Assembly: GCA_017854855.1 (NCBI GenBank)
Contig: JAFMGZ010000024.1
Location: forward strand, 1 to 50,641
Direction: 5' to 3'
Origin: Sulfitobacter sp.
GTDB lineage: Bacteria > Pseudomonadota > Alphaproteobacteria > Rhodobacterales > Rhodobacteraceae
Length of the DNA stretch: 50,641 nt
This document shows positions 24,923-35,088 of this stretch, one piece after another. A program made the position numbers and the translations under genes. Numbering within the stretch: position 1 is the stretch's first letter; each line of letters opens with the position of its first letter. Under the pieces are notes generated by a model, which saw nothing but the letters and a program-made list of their open reading frames with translations, ran no database searches and was not told where the DNA came from.

Positions 24923-26311
24923 TTACATGTGGATCGCGCCGTCGCCGCAGGCCAGGGCCGCTTCGCGCACCGCTTCGGAATAGGTCGGATGCGCATGACA
25001 GGTCATGGCCAGATCCTGAGCCGAGGCACCAAATTCCATGGCGACGCAAACTTCATGGATCAGATCACCGGCAGATGGCCCGATGATATGCGCGCCCAGA
25101 ATCCGGTCGGTTTCCTTGTCCACCAGAATTTTGACAAAACCGTCGCCGGCAAAGTTTGCCTTGGCCCGCGCATTGCCCATGAAGCTGAATTTGCCGACCT
25201 TATAAGCACGGCCAGCAGCCTTGAGCGTTTCTTCGGTCTCGCCCACGTTGGCGACTTCGGGATGGGTATAGATGACGCCCGGGATCACGCCGTAATTCAC
25301 GTGACCATGTTTGCCAGCGATCACTTCGGCGACGGCCATGCCTTCATCCTCGGCCTTATGCGCCAGCATCGGGCCTTCGATCACATCGCCAATGGCATAG
25401 ATGCCCTTGGCGGCTGTCTGCCAATGCGCATCCACCGCGATCTGGCCCCGTTTGGTCAGCTGGACCCCGAGAGCCTCAAGACCGACACCGTCGTGAAATG
25501 GCTTGCGTCCAGTTGCGACCAGAACAACATCGGCATCCAGCACATGTTCACTGTCGTCCTTGCGCAATTTGTAATGGACCTTTGCCTTGGACTTCGTGCT
25601 TTCGGTCTTTTGCACAGCGGCACCCATGATAAATTCCAGCCCCTGCTTTTTCAGCATGCGCTGGAATGTCTTTTGCACCTCAGGGTCCATGCCGGGCGTG
25701 ATGACGTCCAGGAACTCTACGACGGTGACCTCTGACCCAAGACGCGAATAGACGCTGCCCAGTTCCAGCCCGATCACACCCGCGCCGATGACGACCATCT
25801 TTTTGGGGACCTTGCCCAGCTCCAGCGCACCCGTGGAGGTCACGACAACCTTCTCGTCGACCTCTACTCCGGGCAGCGCTGCAGGCTCTGATCCGGTGGC
25901 GATGATGATGTTCTTGGCGTCATAGACATCATCACCCACCTTGACCTTGCCGGCCTCTGGGATGGATCCCCAGCCCTTGAGCCAGTCGATCTTGTTCTTT
26001 TTGAACAGAAATTCGATACCCTTGGTATTGGTGTCGATGGTGGATTGTTTGTAGGCCTGCATCTGCTTCCAATCGACCGAAGGAGATTTACCCTTGAGGC
26101 CCATCTCGGCAAAGTTATGTTCCGCCTCATGCAGCATGTGCGAGGCATGCAGCAATGCCTTGGAAGGGATGCAGCCCACGTTCAGGCAAGTCCCGCCCAG
26201 TGTTTCGCGCCCTTCAACACAGGCCGTTTTCAGGCCCAGTTGCGCGCAGCGGATGGCGGCGACATAGCCGCCGGGGCCGGAACCGATCACGATGACATCA
26301 TAGCTGGACAT
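24923..26311 (-). CDS. lpdA: Dihydrolipoyl dehydrogenase (E3)
   Basis: E3 reoxidises dihydrolipoamide of 2-oxoacid dehydrogenase complexes with FAD and NAD+. The 462-aa product has the FAD site [12 protein letters not shown], the redox disulfide Cys42/Cys47 in [13 protein letters not shown], a second nucleotide site [12 protein letters not shown], the FAD motif [21 protein letters not shown] (in parts: [15 protein letters not shown]), and the catalytic His-Glu of [10 protein letters not shown]. It is the last gene of the sucC-to-lpdA run, so it most likely serves the 2-oxoglutarate dehydrogenase complex encoded upstream. Confidence 0.98.
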   Translation of the reverse strand: MSSYDVIVIGSGPGGYVAAIRCAQLGLKTACVEGRETLGGTCLNVGCIPSKALLHASHMLHEAEHNFAEMGLKGKSPSVDWKQMQAYKQSTIDTNTKGIEFLFKKNKIDWLKGWGSIPEAGKVKVGDDVYDAKNIIIATGSEPAALPGVEVDEKVVVTSTGALELGKVPKKMVVIGAGVIGLELGSVYSRLGSEVTVVEFLDVITPGMDPEVQKTFQRMLKKQGLEFIMGAAVQKTESTKSKAKVHYKLRKDDSEHVLDADVVLVATGRKPFHDGVGLEALGVQLTKRGQIAVDAHWQTAAKGIYAIGDVIEGPMLAHKAEDEGMAVAEVIAGKHGHVNYGVIPGVIYTHPEVANVGETEETLKAAGRAYKVGKFSFMGNARAKANFAGDGFVKILVDKETDRILGAHIIGPSAGDLIHEVCVAMEFGASAQDLAMTCHAHPTYSEAVREAALACGDGAIHM

Positions 26312-26347
26312 TGGAGTGTCTCCTTGGGTGTTTGCCCCTGGGGGCCG

Positions 26348-26743
26348 TCAGAATAGCGCTGCTAGCAGCATGAAAAAGGTGGCCGCGAAACCCGCGAACC
26401 AGATGTAGGATCGCGCAGGGTTCCAGCCATAGACATAGGCCGGGACGTAAGCGATGCGCGCGATCAGATAGATCCAGCCGCACAGGGCTGTCAGGGCGCT
26501 GTTCTGGCCGGACATCTGGACGATGCCCACAGCGATGGCAAACAAAAGCAGACCCTGGAAGTGGTTGTCAAAGGCCCGGCCCAGCCGCGCTGTGCGGACC
26601 GACATTTCGCGGGTTGGTTCACGGTCGCGCGGTGACATGGTGTAGCCTGTGCCCAACTCCATATTCGCAGGCACGGCATAAAGAGCGAATTGCACAAATT
26701 GGAGCAGTGCAGCGAAGGTGAGGGTGGTCAGTTCTGGGGTCAT
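26348..26743 (-). CDS. MAPEG family membrane protein
   Basis: From the ATG at 26743 the product is 131 aa with four predicted membrane helices (about residues 5-25, 55-75, 80-97 and 105-128). It has the MAPEG-like spacing of RTARLGRAFDNHFQGLLLFAIAV and IARIAYVPAYVYGWNPARS, given here as landmarks (RAFDNHFQG, ARIAYVPAY). Members bind glutathione or lipid substrates in eukaryotes; bacterial members in this lineage are uncharacterised. It interrupts sucB and lpdA in the operon, 36 nt before lpdA and about 100 nt after sucB. Confidence 0.85.
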   Translation of the reverse strand: MTPELTTLTFAALLQFVQFALYAVPANMELGTGYTMSPRDREPTREMSVRTARLGRAFDNHFQGLLLFAIAVGIVQMSGQNSALTALCGWIYLIARIAYVPAYVYGWNPARSYIWFAGFAATFFMLLAALF

Positions 26744-26779
26744 GTCACTTTCGCTGCTGCTTGGTTTTTTCTGGACCGT

Positions 26780-26836
26780 GGTGGAGGGGGCCTCCACCTT
26801 ACGAGAGAGGCAGGTAAGGTGGAGGCCCCCTCCACC
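26780..26836. repeat. Perfect inverted pair of GGTGG-type hairpins (REPIN-like)
   Basis: The 23 bases at 26780-26802 are exactly the reverse complement of 26814-26836, with an 11-nt spacer. Each half is itself a hairpin (arms GGTGGAGG/CCTCCACC, loop GGG or CCC; the second extends to 11 bp at 26815-26825/26829-26839), and each carries the TTAC tail. The arrangement of two palindromic units in inverted orientation is that of REP doublets (REPINs). It lies between the sucB stop and the MAPEG start. No RAYT transposase gene is in the window. Confidence 0.75.
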
Positions 26837-26843
26837 TTATGTC

Positions 26844-28361
26844 TTACAGATCCATCAGCAGGCGGCGTGGATCTTCCAGCATTTCCTTGACCCGCACAAG
26901 GAAGGTCACGGCACCTTTGCCGTCGATGATCCGGTGGTCATAGGACAGCGAGATATACATCATCGGGCGGATCACGATCTCCCCTCCGACGACCATGGCG
27001 CGGTCCTGGATCTTTGCCATGCCCAGGATGCCGGACTGCGGCGGGTTCAGGATTGGCGCAGTCATCAGTGATCCGTAAACACCGCCGTTGGAGATGGTAA
27101 AGGTGCCCCCGGTCATATCGGCCATGGTCAATTTGCCGTCACGGGCCTTCTTGCCCATGACGTTGATGCCTTTTTCGATCTCGGCAAAGGACATCGTATC
27201 GACGTTGCGGATCACCGGCACAACCAGACCCGTGGGCGTGCCTGCGGCAACGCCCATATGGACGTAGTTCTTGTAGATCACATCGGTGCCGTCGATCTCT
27301 GCGTTGACCTCAGGAATTTCCTTGAGCGCATGGCAGCAGGCCTTGGTAAAGAATGACATAAAGCCCATGCGCACGCCGTGCTTCTTTTCGAAATCCGCCT
27401 TGTAGGTGTTCCGGATCGCCATCACCTCGGTCATGTCGACCTCGTTGAAGGTGGTCAGGATTGCAGCGGTATTCTGCGCTTCTTTCAGGCGGCGGGCCAT
27501 GGTCTGCTTGAGGCGTGTCATGCGCACGCGTTCCTCGCGCGATGCGTCATCGGCGGCAGAGGGTGCGCGGGGCGCGGCAGCCACCGGTGCGGGTGCCGCA
27601 GCGGCCGCACTGCCCGCTGCAATGGCCTTGGCCACATCTTCTTTCATCACGCGGCCATCGCGGCCTGTGCCTGTCACCGCATCGCGGCTGATGCCGGCCT
27701 CGGCCATGGCTTTCTTGGCTGAAGGCGCGTCTTCGATGTCTTTGCCACCGGCGGCCGCAGCCGCGGGTGCAGGTGCTGCCTGTGGCGCGGGCGCCGCTGC
27801 TGCCGCGCCGGCACCAGACGCGATCACGGCAAGTTTGCCATTGGCCTCTACCGTGCTGCCCTCACCGGCCAGAATTTCGGTCAGCGTGCCTGCGGCGGGC
27901 GCAGGCACCTCAACGCTGACTTTGTCGGTCTCCAGCTCGCACAGCATTTCGTCCTGTGCGACGGTGTCACCCACCTTTTTGAACCATGTGCTGACTGTCG
28001 CCTCTGTGACGCTTTCGCCCAGCGTCGGGACCATCACATCCACGCTGGATGAGGAGGGTGTAGCGGCCTGGGCTGCCGGTGCCTTCGTGGCCTCGGCGGG
28101 CTTTGGTGCCGCCTCTGTGCCGCCTGCGCCTTCTGAAATATTGGCAAGCAGGGCGTTGACGCCAACGGTCTCACCCTCTGCGGCGACAATGTCGGACAAG
28201 GTGCCAGCCACGGGGCTTGGCACTTCGACGGTGACTTTGTCAGTCTCCAGCTCGCACAGCATTTCATCCACGGCAACCACGTCACCGGGTTTCTTGAACC
28301 ATGTCGCCACGGTCGCTTCGGTCACGGATTCGCCCAGCGTCGGTACGCGTACTTCAGTCAT
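26844..28361 (-). CDS. sucB: 2-oxoglutarate dehydrogenase E2, dihydrolipoyllysine succinyltransferase, two lipoyl domains
   Basis: E2 of the 2-oxoglutarate dehydrogenase complex moves the succinyl group to CoA. The 505-aa protein has two N-terminal lipoyl domains: residues 2-77 with Lys42 in ETDKVTVEV, and 107-182 with Lys147 in ETDKVSVEV. Over 50 aligned residues they differ at only seven, so this is an internal duplication. An Ala/Pro linker, an E3-binding domain (about 210-245, [12 protein letters not shown]) and the catalytic domain (275-505, with [15 protein letters not shown]) follow. Many homologues have a single lipoyl domain. It lies two bases after sucA. Confidence 0.97.
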   Translation of the reverse strand: MTEVRVPTLGESVTEATVATWFKKPGDVVAVDEMLCELETDKVTVEVPSPVAGTLSDIVAAEGETVGVNALLANISEGAGGTEAAPKPAEATKAPAAQAATPSSSSVDVMVPTLGESVTEATVSTWFKKVGDTVAQDEMLCELETDKVSVEVPAPAAGTLTEILAGEGSTVEANGKLAVIASGAGAAAAAPAPQAAPAPAAAAAGGKDIEDAPSAKKAMAEAGISRDAVTGTGRDGRVMKEDVAKAIAAGSAAAAAPAPVAAAPRAPSAADDASREERVRMTRLKQTMARRLKEAQNTAAILTTFNEVDMTEVMAIRNTYKADFEKKHGVRMGFMSFFTKACCHALKEIPEVNAEIDGTDVIYKNYVHMGVAAGTPTGLVVPVIRNVDTMSFAEIEKGINVMGKKARDGKLTMADMTGGTFTISNGGVYGSLMTAPILNPPQSGILGMAKIQDRAMVVGGEIVIRPMMYISLSYDHRIIDGKGAVTFLVRVKEMLEDPRRLLMDL

Positions 28362-28363
28362 GG

Positions 28364-31327
28364 TTATTTTCCTTTGATGGTCAGCGCCTCATCGATGAGG
28401 GCTGCTTGTTGTGCTTTGTGCTGGCTGGCCAAACCTGTGGCCGGAGAGGCAGCGGTGGCGCGGCCTGCATAAACGGGGCGGGTGTGGGTGGCGTTGATCC
28501 GGCCCAGAACCCATTCGATGTTGGGCTCGATAAAGGTCCATGCCCCCTGGTTCTTGGGTTCTTCCTGACACCAGACCATTTCGGCGTTCTTGAACCGCTC
28601 CAGCTCTTTCACCGCAGATTGCGCGGGGAAGGGATAGAACTGTTCGAAACGCAAAAGGTAGACATCGTCGATGCCACGGGCGTCACGTTCTTCCAAAAGG
28701 TCAAAATAGACCTTCCCGGAACACATGACCACGCGCTTGATCTTGTCATCGGCGACCAGCTTGGTGTCGGAATTGCCCTGCTGTGCGTCGTCCCAAAGGA
28801 CCCTGTGAAAGCTGGACCCGGTGGTGAATTCCTCTGCCCGGCTGACGGCCAGCTTGTGGCGCAGCAGCGACTTTGGCGTCATCAGCATCAAGGGTTTGCG
28901 ATAGCTGCGGTGCAGCTGGCGGCGCAGGATGTGGAAGTAGTTGGCCGGTGTCGTGCAGTTTGCAACGATCCAGTTGTCCCCGCCGCACATGGTCAAGAAC
29001 CGCTCAAGACGGGCTGAGGAATGCTCTGGCCCCTGGCCTTCATAACCATGTGGCAACAGACAAACGAGGCCTGACATCCGCAGCCATTTGCTTTCGCCTG
29101 AGCTGATGAACTGATCGAACATGATCTGCGCACCATTGGCGAAATCGCCGAACTGCGCTTCCCACAGGGTCAGGGCATTGGGTTCTGCCAGAGAGTAGCC
29201 ATATTCAAAACCCAGCACCGCATATTCTGACAACATGGAATCGATGACTTCATACTCTGCCTGACCCTCGCGGATGTGGTTCAGCGGGTAATAGCGTTCT
29301 TCGGTTTCCTGATTGACCAGACCGGAATGCCGCTGAGAGAATGTGCCCCGCGTGCTGTCCTGTCCGGCAAGGCGGACCTTGTAGCCTTCGGTCAACAAGG
29401 AGCCAAAGGCCAATGCCTCTGCTGTGGCCCAGTCAAACCCGGTGCCCGATGCAAACATCTCGGCCTTGGCTTCCAGCAGGCGGCCCACGGTCTTGTGCAG
29501 CGGAAATCCTTCCGGAGGCGTGGACAAAGATTTGCCCACTTCTGCCATCGTCTGCGGCGAGATGGCGGTTTTGCCGCGCTGGTATTTCTTTTCCTTTGAG
29601 CGGTCGAGGCCAGACCATTTGCCGTCCAGCCAGTCCGCCTTGTTCGGGCGGTAGTCCTTGCCGGCCTCGAACTCTTCGTTCATCCGTTTCTGGAAGTCGG
29701 CCTTCATGTCCTCAATCTCGCCCTCGGGGACAAGACCGTCTTTGACCAGACGTTCGGCATAAAGGCTCAGGGTGGTTTTTTGGCCTTTGATCCTTTTGTA
29801 CATCACCGGGTTGGTGAACATCGGCTCGTCGCCTTCGTTATGACCAAAGCGGCGGTAGCAGATGATGTCCAGCACCACGTCCTTGTGGAACTTCTGGCGG
29901 AATTCCGTTGCAACGCGGGCGGCATGGACGACCGCCTCAGGATCATCGCCGTTGACGTGGAAAATCGGGGCCTCAACCACCAGCGCGTTATCGGTGGGGT
30001 AGGGGGAAGAGCGCGAGAAATGCGGCGCGGTGGTAAAGCCGATCTGGTTGTTGACCACGATATGCATCGTGCCGCCGGTCTTGTGCCCTTTCAGGCCGGA
30101 CAGCGCGAAACACTCTGCGACAACGCCCTGGCCCGCAAATGCCGCATCACCATGCAGCAGGATGGGCATGACGGCCGTGCGGTCAGCGTCGTTCAACTGG
30201 TCCTGCTTGGCCCGGACCTTGCCGATCACCACAGGGTTCACCGCCTCAAGGTGGCTGGGATTGGCCGTCAGCGACAAGTGGACGCTGTTGTCATCAAATT
30301 CCCGGTCAGAAGAAGCCCCGAGGTGATATTTCACATCGCCTGAACCGTCCACGTCTTCGGGTTTGAAGCTGCCACCCTGAAATTCGTTAAAGATGGCGCG
30401 GTAGGGTTTCTGCATCACATTGGCCAGCACCGACAGACGGCCCCGGTGCGGCATGCCGATCACGATTTCGCGCACACCCAATTGGCCGCCGCGCTTGATG
30501 ATCTGCTCCATCGCGGGGATCAGGGATTCACCGCCATCCAGACCGAAACGCTTGGTCCCCATGTATTTGACATGCAGGAACTTCTCAAAGCCTTCGGCCT
30601 CTACCAGCTTGTTCAGGATCGCCTTGCGCCCGTTCTTGGTAAAGCTGATTTCCTTGCCATAGCCTTCGATCCGCTCTTTCAGCCAAGCGGCCTCTACCGG
30701 ATTGGAAATATGCATGTATTGCAGGGCAAATGTGCCGCAATAGGTGGATTTGACGATGTCCACGATCTGTTTCATCGAAGCTATTTCAAGCCCCAGCACA
30801 TTGTCGATAAAGATCGGGCGATCCATGTCGGCATCGGTGAAACCGTAGGCCTTTGGGTCCAGTTCGGGATGATCACCCATATCGCGCATGCCCAAGGGGT
30901 CCAGATCGGCCGCCAGATGGCCCCGGATACGGTAGGCACGGATCAGCATCAGCGCGCGGATCGAATCCAGCACGGCCTGCTTGATCTGGTCCTGGGTGAT
31001 CTCGACGCCTTTTTCAGCGGCCTTTGCCTTGATCTTGTCTCCGGCAGCGGCGGCTTCGGCAGCTTCGGGCCAGATGCCTGTCAGCGCGCCCATCACATCG
31101 CCAACCGGGGCGGGGGGCCAATCGCTGCGGGCCCATGACGGCCCCTTTGCCTCTGCCTCTACCTCTTTGCGCTCATCGCCCAGGGCCCTGAAGAACGCAT
31201 GCCACGCTTCATCTACAGAGGACGGGTCGGCCGCATAGCGGGCATACATCTGTTCAAGGTATTCCGCATTGTCCCCTTCCATAAAGGAGGATGCGTGGAA
31301 GTGGTCGTTTGCAGGTTGTTCGGTCAT
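28364..31327 (-). CDS. sucA: 2-oxoglutarate dehydrogenase E1
   Basis: E1 decarboxylates 2-oxoglutarate with thiamine diphosphate. The 987-aa product starts with the E2-docking helix region ([19 protein letters not shown]). It carries the 2-oxoglutarate-recognising [15 protein letters not shown], the ThDP/Mg site [15 protein letters not shown] with NNQIGFTT, and [14 protein letters not shown]-terminal landmarks are [10 protein letters not shown] and [21 protein letters not shown] (as LLPHGYEGQ and EHSSARLER). The start has AAGG eight bases upstream. sucB follows after two bases; a hairpin lies in the 112-nt gap to sucD. Confidence 0.98.
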   Translation of the reverse strand: MTEQPANDHFHASSFMEGDNAEYLEQMYARYAADPSSVDEAWHAFFRALGDERKEVEAEAKGPSWARSDWPPAPVGDVMGALTGIWPEAAEAAAAGDKIKAKAAEKGVEITQDQIKQAVLDSIRALMLIRAYRIRGHLAADLDPLGMRDMGDHPELDPKAYGFTDADMDRPIFIDNVLGLEIASMKQIVDIVKSTYCGTFALQYMHISNPVEAAWLKERIEGYGKEISFTKNGRKAILNKLVEAEGFEKFLHVKYMGTKRFGLDGGESLIPAMEQIIKRGGQLGVREIVIGMPHRGRLSVLANVMQKPYRAIFNEFQGGSFKPEDVDGSGDVKYHLGASSDREFDDNSVHLSLTANPSHLEAVNPVVIGKVRAKQDQLNDADRTAVMPILLHGDAAFAGQGVVAECFALSGLKGHKTGGTMHIVVNNQIGFTTAPHFSRSSPYPTDNALVVEAPIFHVNGDDPEAVVHAARVATEFRQKFHKDVVLDIICYRRFGHNEGDEPMFTNPVMYKRIKGQKTTLSLYAERLVKDGLVPEGEIEDMKADFQKRMNEEFEAGKDYRPNKADWLDGKWSGLDRSKEKKYQRGKTAISPQTMAEVGKSLSTPPEGFPLHKTVGRLLEAKAEMFASGTGFDWATAEALAFGSLLTEGYKVRLAGQDSTRGTFSQRHSGLVNQETEERYYPLNHIREGQAEYEVIDSMLSEYAVLGFEYGYSLAEPNALTLWEAQFGDFANGAQIMFDQFISSGESKWLRMSGLVCLLPHGYEGQGPEHSSARLERFLTMCGGDNWIVANCTTPANYFHILRRQLHRSYRKPLMLMTPKSLLRHKLAVSRAEEFTTGSSFHRVLWDDAQQGNSDTKLVADDKIKRVVMCSGKVYFDLLEERDARGIDDVYLLRFEQFYPFPAQSAVKELERFKNAEMVWCQEEPKNQGAWTFIEPNIEWVLGRINATHTRPVYAGRATAASPATGLASQHKAQQAALIDEALTIKGK

Positions 31328-31408
31328 ATCGTCACCTTGCTGTCAGGATGCGGGGCTGGTCAGTTGCAAAGAGATGTGAGGGGCCTGTCGCCTCTCGCGT
31401 CGGAGGGA

Positions 31409-31432
31409 GGGTCGGGCACAGATGCCCGACCC
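31409..31432. repeat. Perfect hairpin between sucD and sucA
   Basis: GGGTCGGGCA (31409-31418) and TGCCCGACCC (31423-31432) pair over 10 bp around the loop CAGA, seven bases beyond the sucD stop on the minus strand. The build (GC-rich arms, tiny loop, next to a stop codon) is like the GGTGG repeats but the arm sequence is different. It has no T run, so it may act as a partial barrier or stability element between sucCD and sucAB mRNA. Confidence 0.6.
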
Positions 31433-31439
31433 GATGCGT

Positions 31440-32327
31440 TCAGGACTTTTCAATCGCTTCCTTGACGGCCTCGCCCAATGTGGCGGGGCTGTCTGCGACG
31501 ATGATGCCTGCAGATTTCATGGCTTCGATCTTGTCCTCGGCACCGCCTTTGCCACCTGCGACGATCGCACCGGCGTGACCCATACGGCGACCGGGAGGGG
31601 CAGTGCGACCTGCGATGAAGCCGGCCGTTGGTTTCCAACGCCCCTTTTTCTTTTCATCCGCCAGGAACTGTGCGGCTTCCTCTTCGGCGGAACCACCGAT
31701 TTCACCGATCATGATGATGGATTGTGTCTCATCATCCGCCAGGAACATCTCCAAGACGTCAATATGTTCGGTCCCCTTGATGGGGTCGCCGCCGATGCCC
31801 ACAGCCGAAGACTGGCCGTAGCCCAGATCTGTCGTCTGCTTGACCGCCTCATATGTCAGTGTGCCGGAGCGTGACACAACACCGCAAGAGCCGCGCTTGT
31901 GAATATGGCCGGGCATGATGCCGATCTTGCAGGCACCGGGGGTGATGACGCCGGGGCAGTTAGGCCCGATCAGGCGGGACTTGGATCCCTCCAGCGCGCG
32001 CTGCACGCGCATCATGTCCAGAACTGGAATGCCTTCGGTGATGCAGACGATCAGCTCCATCTCGGCATCGATCGCCTCAAGGATGGAATCGGCGGCAAAG
32101 GGTGGCGGTACATAAATGACCGAGGCATTCGCCTGTGTCATATGCTTGGCCTCATGCACAGAGTTGAAGACCGGCAGGTCCAGATGGGTCTGGCCGCCTT
32201 TGCCGGGGGTCACACCGCCGACCATTTTCGTGCCGTATGCAATGGCCTGTTCGGTGTGGAACGTGCCTTGGGAACCGGTGAGGCCCTGACAGATGACTTT
32301 GGTGTTTTCGTCTACGAGTACGGCCAT
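31440..32327 (-). CDS. sucD: Succinate-CoA ligase, alpha subunit
   Basis: SucD is the CoA-binding, phosphohistidine-bearing subunit of succinyl-CoA synthetase. The 295-aa product shows the CoA-fold start [18 protein letters not shown] (landmarks [10 protein letters not shown]), the [10 protein letters not shown] segment, [17 protein letters not shown] with the phosphorylated His in GHAGAI, and a typical C terminus. It is separated from its beta-subunit gene sucC by two unrelated genes, which is unusual. It lies 112 nt upstream of sucA and should be co-transcribed with it. Confidence 0.98.
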   Translation of the reverse strand: MAVLVDENTKVICQGLTGSQGTFHTEQAIAYGTKMVGGVTPGKGGQTHLDLPVFNSVHEAKHMTQANASVIYVPPPFAADSILEAIDAEMELIVCITEGIPVLDMMRVQRALEGSKSRLIGPNCPGVITPGACKIGIMPGHIHKRGSCGVVSRSGTLTYEAVKQTTDLGYGQSSAVGIGGDPIKGTEHIDVLEMFLADDETQSIIMIGEIGGSAEEEAAQFLADEKKKGRWKPTAGFIAGRTAPPGRRMGHAGAIVAGGKGGAEDKIEAMKSAGIIVADSPATLGEAVKEAIEKS

Positions 32328-32347
32328 TGTTTGGTCTTTCCTTTAGG

Positions 32348-33175
32348 TCAATCTTTTGGAGAGGCGGATGTCTGTGATTCCGCATAGGGTTCATAGGGTA
32401 TCTGGGCGAGTTTCGCCTTGCCGGTCAGTGCCTGAAAGATGATCGGCAGCGGGTAGGCGATTTCATAATAAGCCCGTTTGAGCTTTTGCGAGATCAGGCT
32501 GAGCCCTTTTGGCCGCAGTCTGACGCCGGTGTTGACGGCCTGATCAGGGGGCTCATTGCCCTGGACGATCAATGCAGGTGCCACCTGGTAGACCTGCATG
32601 CGCCGCGCCGCCGGCGAGGCGTTGAAGTTGAACAGCAGGTTGTCGATGGTGATGTTGAACGGCTTTTGTGCCAGGAACTGCCGGGCTGCCTTGCGCGTCA
32701 GAATATAACCGGCGGCCCCCACGTGGCGGGACAAGATGCGCTGGATGCTGCGGCCTTTGTGGCGGCCTACGGCCTGTTGCATCAAAACCTTGAGCGATGG
32801 GGAATCCCAGCGCTCAAGTTTGACGATATCGGCATTCTGTGGCCACCAGCTGAGATCGTTCAGCCAGTCGCTGAGTTCGGGCGACAGGAACACATCGTCC
32901 TCCATCACCAGACATAGGTCGTCTCCGGTCTCCAGAAATCTTTCCCAAACCTGTGCATGGCTGATGGTAATGGCCATGTTGTTGGTATGAAACGGACCCC
33001 AAGGGCCGGTTGCGCGACAATGCTCCAGCATCGCCTCGGCCCCGTTTTCCTTGTAATCAAAGGCTGGAAAGAACTTTGCCGATATGCCTGCTTTGGACAA
33101 TTCCGCCGTCATATGCCTGCGCCGTTCTTGGGCGCGGGCAAGGTTGATCATTTCACAATAGAGCGTGAGTGCCAT
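32348..33175 (-). CDS. Glycosyltransferase family 25 protein
   Basis: The 275-aa product has the GT25 (LPS glycosyltransferase) layout. An N-terminal INLARAQERRRHM motif is followed by the acidic metal/sugar-nucleotide site LCLVMEDDVFLSPEL (residues 86-100), then the SRHVGAAGYILTRKAA segment and a C-terminal basic helix region. GT25 enzymes usually add galactose or glucose to lipopolysaccharide. It lies inside the succinate-CoA ligase operon, between the periplasmic protein gene and sucD, 20 nt before sucD and 3 nt after its neighbour. The link to the TCA cycle is only positional. Confidence 0.9.
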   Translation of the reverse strand: MALTLYCEMINLARAQERRRHMTAELSKAGISAKFFPAFDYKENGAEAMLEHCRATGPWGPFHTNNMAITISHAQVWERFLETGDDLCLVMEDDVFLSPELSDWLNDLSWWPQNADIVKLERWDSPSLKVLMQQAVGRHKGRSIQRILSRHVGAAGYILTRKAARQFLAQKPFNITIDNLLFNFNASPAARRMQVYQVAPALIVQGNEPPDQAVNTGVRLRPKGLSLISQKLKRAYYEIAYPLPIIFQALTGKAKLAQIPYEPYAESQTSASPKD

Positions 33176-33178
33176 GGC

Positions 33179-33688
33179 TTAGCTTTCCTCCCAATCGGAG
33201 TAAAGCCTGTCGACAGCCATAAAGGTTTGCGCCCCATCCGTGCCGACATGAACAACCGCAACGCGGCCGCGCAGCAATGCGCGCCCTTCGATCAGCGCGG
33301 TCCCGTCAATGGCGGCATGGGTTGCCGGCAGCGCGATCAGCGTGCCAAAGACCGGCGGCGTCTGCATCTGCTTGCGCAGCGCGTGGATCGCCTGATCCGT
33401 ATGATCGCCGTCAAAACGGACCTCACAGCGCCGCTCCACGCCCTTGGGTGCGTCAGCCGGGCGCGGTGCCAGGCTGTCATCCCAGAAGGTCAGCACAAAA
33501 GGCAAAGGTGCGCCTGCTGTGCGTTCCATGTTCGCGCGTGCCTGTGCGGGGGTCTGCCCCGCCTTGAAACACCAGCTGTTGAAGGCTGAAATGGCGACAT
33601 GCGTATCCTTCGCAGATACAACAGCAGGGCTGGCCCCGATCATGACGATCAGGGCAAGCTTGCGTAGTGTTGTAGCGAGAGGATGCAT
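33179..33688 (-). CDS. Periplasmic protein of unknown function between sucC and GT25
   Basis: The 169-aa product has a Sec signal peptide (residues 1-26, with LALIVMIGASPAVVSA) and a compact mature domain. The latter holds two cysteines (FNSWCFKAG and ERRCEVRF) that could form a disulfide. The C terminus ends in RLYSDWEES. There is no enzymatic motif. AGGA seven bases before the ATG makes a good ribosome site. It starts 22 nt after the sucC stop, so it is co-transcribed with sucC. Family unknown to me; probably a lineage-specific periplasmic protein. Confidence 0.75.
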   Translation of the reverse strand: MHPLATTLRKLALIVMIGASPAVVSAKDTHVAISAFNSWCFKAGQTPAQARANMERTAGAPLPFVLTFWDDSLAPRPADAPKGVERRCEVRFDGDHTDQAIHALRKQMQTPPVFGTLIALPATHAAIDGTALIEGRALLRGRVAVVHVGTDGAQTFMAVDRLYSDWEES

Positions 33689-33710
33689 CTGGCTTCCTTT
33701 AACGGGCGAC

Positions 33711-34904
33711 TTAACCCTTGACCGCTTTCACGATCTTTTGGGCACCGTCCTTGAGGTCTTCGGCAGCGATGACATCTAGGCCAGAGTTGTTGATGATGTC
33801 TTTGCCTTGCTGAACATTTGTTCCCTCAAGCCGCACGACCAGCGGGACCTTCAGCCCCACTTCCTTGACCGCGGCGACAACGCCCTCTGCGATCACATCG
33901 CAGCGCATGATGCCGCCAAAGATGTTGACAAGGATGCCTTTGACCTGTGGATCAGAGGTGATGATCTTGAAGGCTTCGGTGACTTTTTCTTTGGTGGCAC
34001 CGCCGCCTACATCAAGGAAGTTTGCAGGTTCGGCACCGTAGAGTTTGATGATGTCCATCGTGGCCATCGCCAGACCTGCACCATTGACCATGCAGCCGAT
34101 TTCACCGTCGAGCGCGATGTAGTTCAGGTCATACTTTGACGCTTCAAGCTCTTTTGGGTCTTCTTCGGTGGTGTCGCGCAATTCGGCGATATCCGCTTGG
34201 CGGTACATCGCGTTGCCGTCAAAGGCGACCTTCGCATCGAGCACTTTCAAATCACCGCCGTCGCTCACGATCAGCGGGTTGATTTCAAGCATCTCCATGT
34301 CTTTTTCGATGAATGCTTTGTACAGCAGACCCATCAGGCCAACGCATTGCTTGACCTGTTTGCCCTCAAGGCCCAGCGCAAACGCGATGCGGCGGCCATG
34401 AAACGCCTGATAGCCGGTTGCCGGATCGACCGAGAAGCTGAGGATTTTTTCAGGGGTCGATGCGGCCACTTCTTCGATGTCCATGCCACCCTCTGTGGAG
34501 CAGACAAAAGAAACACGAGACGTTTGGCGATCAACCAGCAAAGCGAGGTAGAGTTCGGTTTCAATGCCAGAGCCATCTTCGATGTAGATGCGGTTGACTT
34601 GCTTGCCGGCGGGGCCGGTCTGATGTGTCACCAGGGTGCGGCCCAACATCTTCTTGGCCTGCTCTGCGGCCTCCTCAACGGATTTGGCAAGGCGAACGCC
34701 GCCTGCTTCGCCGGCATCGGCTTCCTTGAATTTGCCTTTGCCGCGCCCGCCTGCGTGGATCTGGGCCTTGACCACCCACAATGGGCCGTCCAATTCGCCT
34801 GCGGCAGATTTGGCGTCTTCGGCCTTGAGCACAATGCGGCCATCTGAGACAGGTGCGCCATAGCTGCGCAGAAGGGCTTTCGCCTGGTATTCGTGGATGT
34901 TCAT
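33711..34904 (-). CDS. sucC: Succinate-CoA ligase, beta subunit
   Basis: SucC is the nucleotide-binding subunit, making ATP or GTP from succinyl-CoA. The 397-aa product starts [16 protein letters not shown], has the ATP-grasp features [15 protein letters not shown] and EINPLIV, and closes with the CoA-side domain [15 protein letters not shown] and [11 protein letters not shown]. It is the first gene of a long minus-strand run (sucC, periplasmic, GT25, sucD, sucA, sucB, MAPEG, lpdA). About 110 nt upstream lies a paired TGTGATCAC(A) palindrome that also occurs before the sdh operon. Confidence 0.98.
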   Translation of the reverse strand: MNIHEYQAKALLRSYGAPVSDGRIVLKAEDAKSAAGELDGPLWVVKAQIHAGGRGKGKFKEADAGEAGGVRLAKSVEEAAEQAKKMLGRTLVTHQTGPAGKQVNRIYIEDGSGIETELYLALLVDRQTSRVSFVCSTEGGMDIEEVAASTPEKILSFSVDPATGYQAFHGRRIAFALGLEGKQVKQCVGLMGLLYKAFIEKDMEMLEINPLIVSDGGDLKVLDAKVAFDGNAMYRQADIAELRDTTEEDPKELEASKYDLNYIALDGEIGCMVNGAGLAMATMDIIKLYGAEPANFLDVGGGATKEKVTEAFKIITSDPQVKGILVNIFGGIMRCDVIAEGVVAAVKEVGLKVPLVVRLEGTNVQQGKDIINNSGLDVIAAEDLKDGAQKIVKAVKG

Positions 34905-35013
34905 GAAAAACGGTCCCGTTTTGGTTCAAGTCACCGGTTGCCTGCCCAGTGAGTCTTATGGTTGACCGCCATTTTTCGCAGTTTTTGCGCCATTACTAGG
35001 GTAAAGTGACATT

Positions 35014-35044
35014 TGTGATCACGGGCTAAAATCGTGTGATCACA
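35014..35044 (-). promoter_or_regulatory. Paired TGTGATCACA operator upstream of sucC
   Basis: Two 10-mers, TGTGATCACG (35014-35023) and TGTGATCACA (35035-35044), lie 21 bp apart start to start. They are part of a larger inverted repeat (35011-35022 with 35036-35047, arm ATTTGTGATCAC). Each 10-mer is a self-contained palindrome, as expected for a dimeric regulator, and the 21-bp period puts both on one face of DNA. The same pair with a 20-bp period precedes sdhC. The hairpin reading (terminator of the mch run) is possible but lacks a T run. Confidence 0.7.
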
Positions 35045-35088
35045 AATTTGGGGAATTTCACGAAATCTTAGTGGAATTGACGCTGAAG

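Noticed and set aside
35011..35047. The sucC upstream inverted repeat read as a terminator of the mch run
   Set aside because: No T run on either side, and the same 10-mer pair occurs before sdhC, where a terminator explanation is less economical. It cannot be fully excluded.
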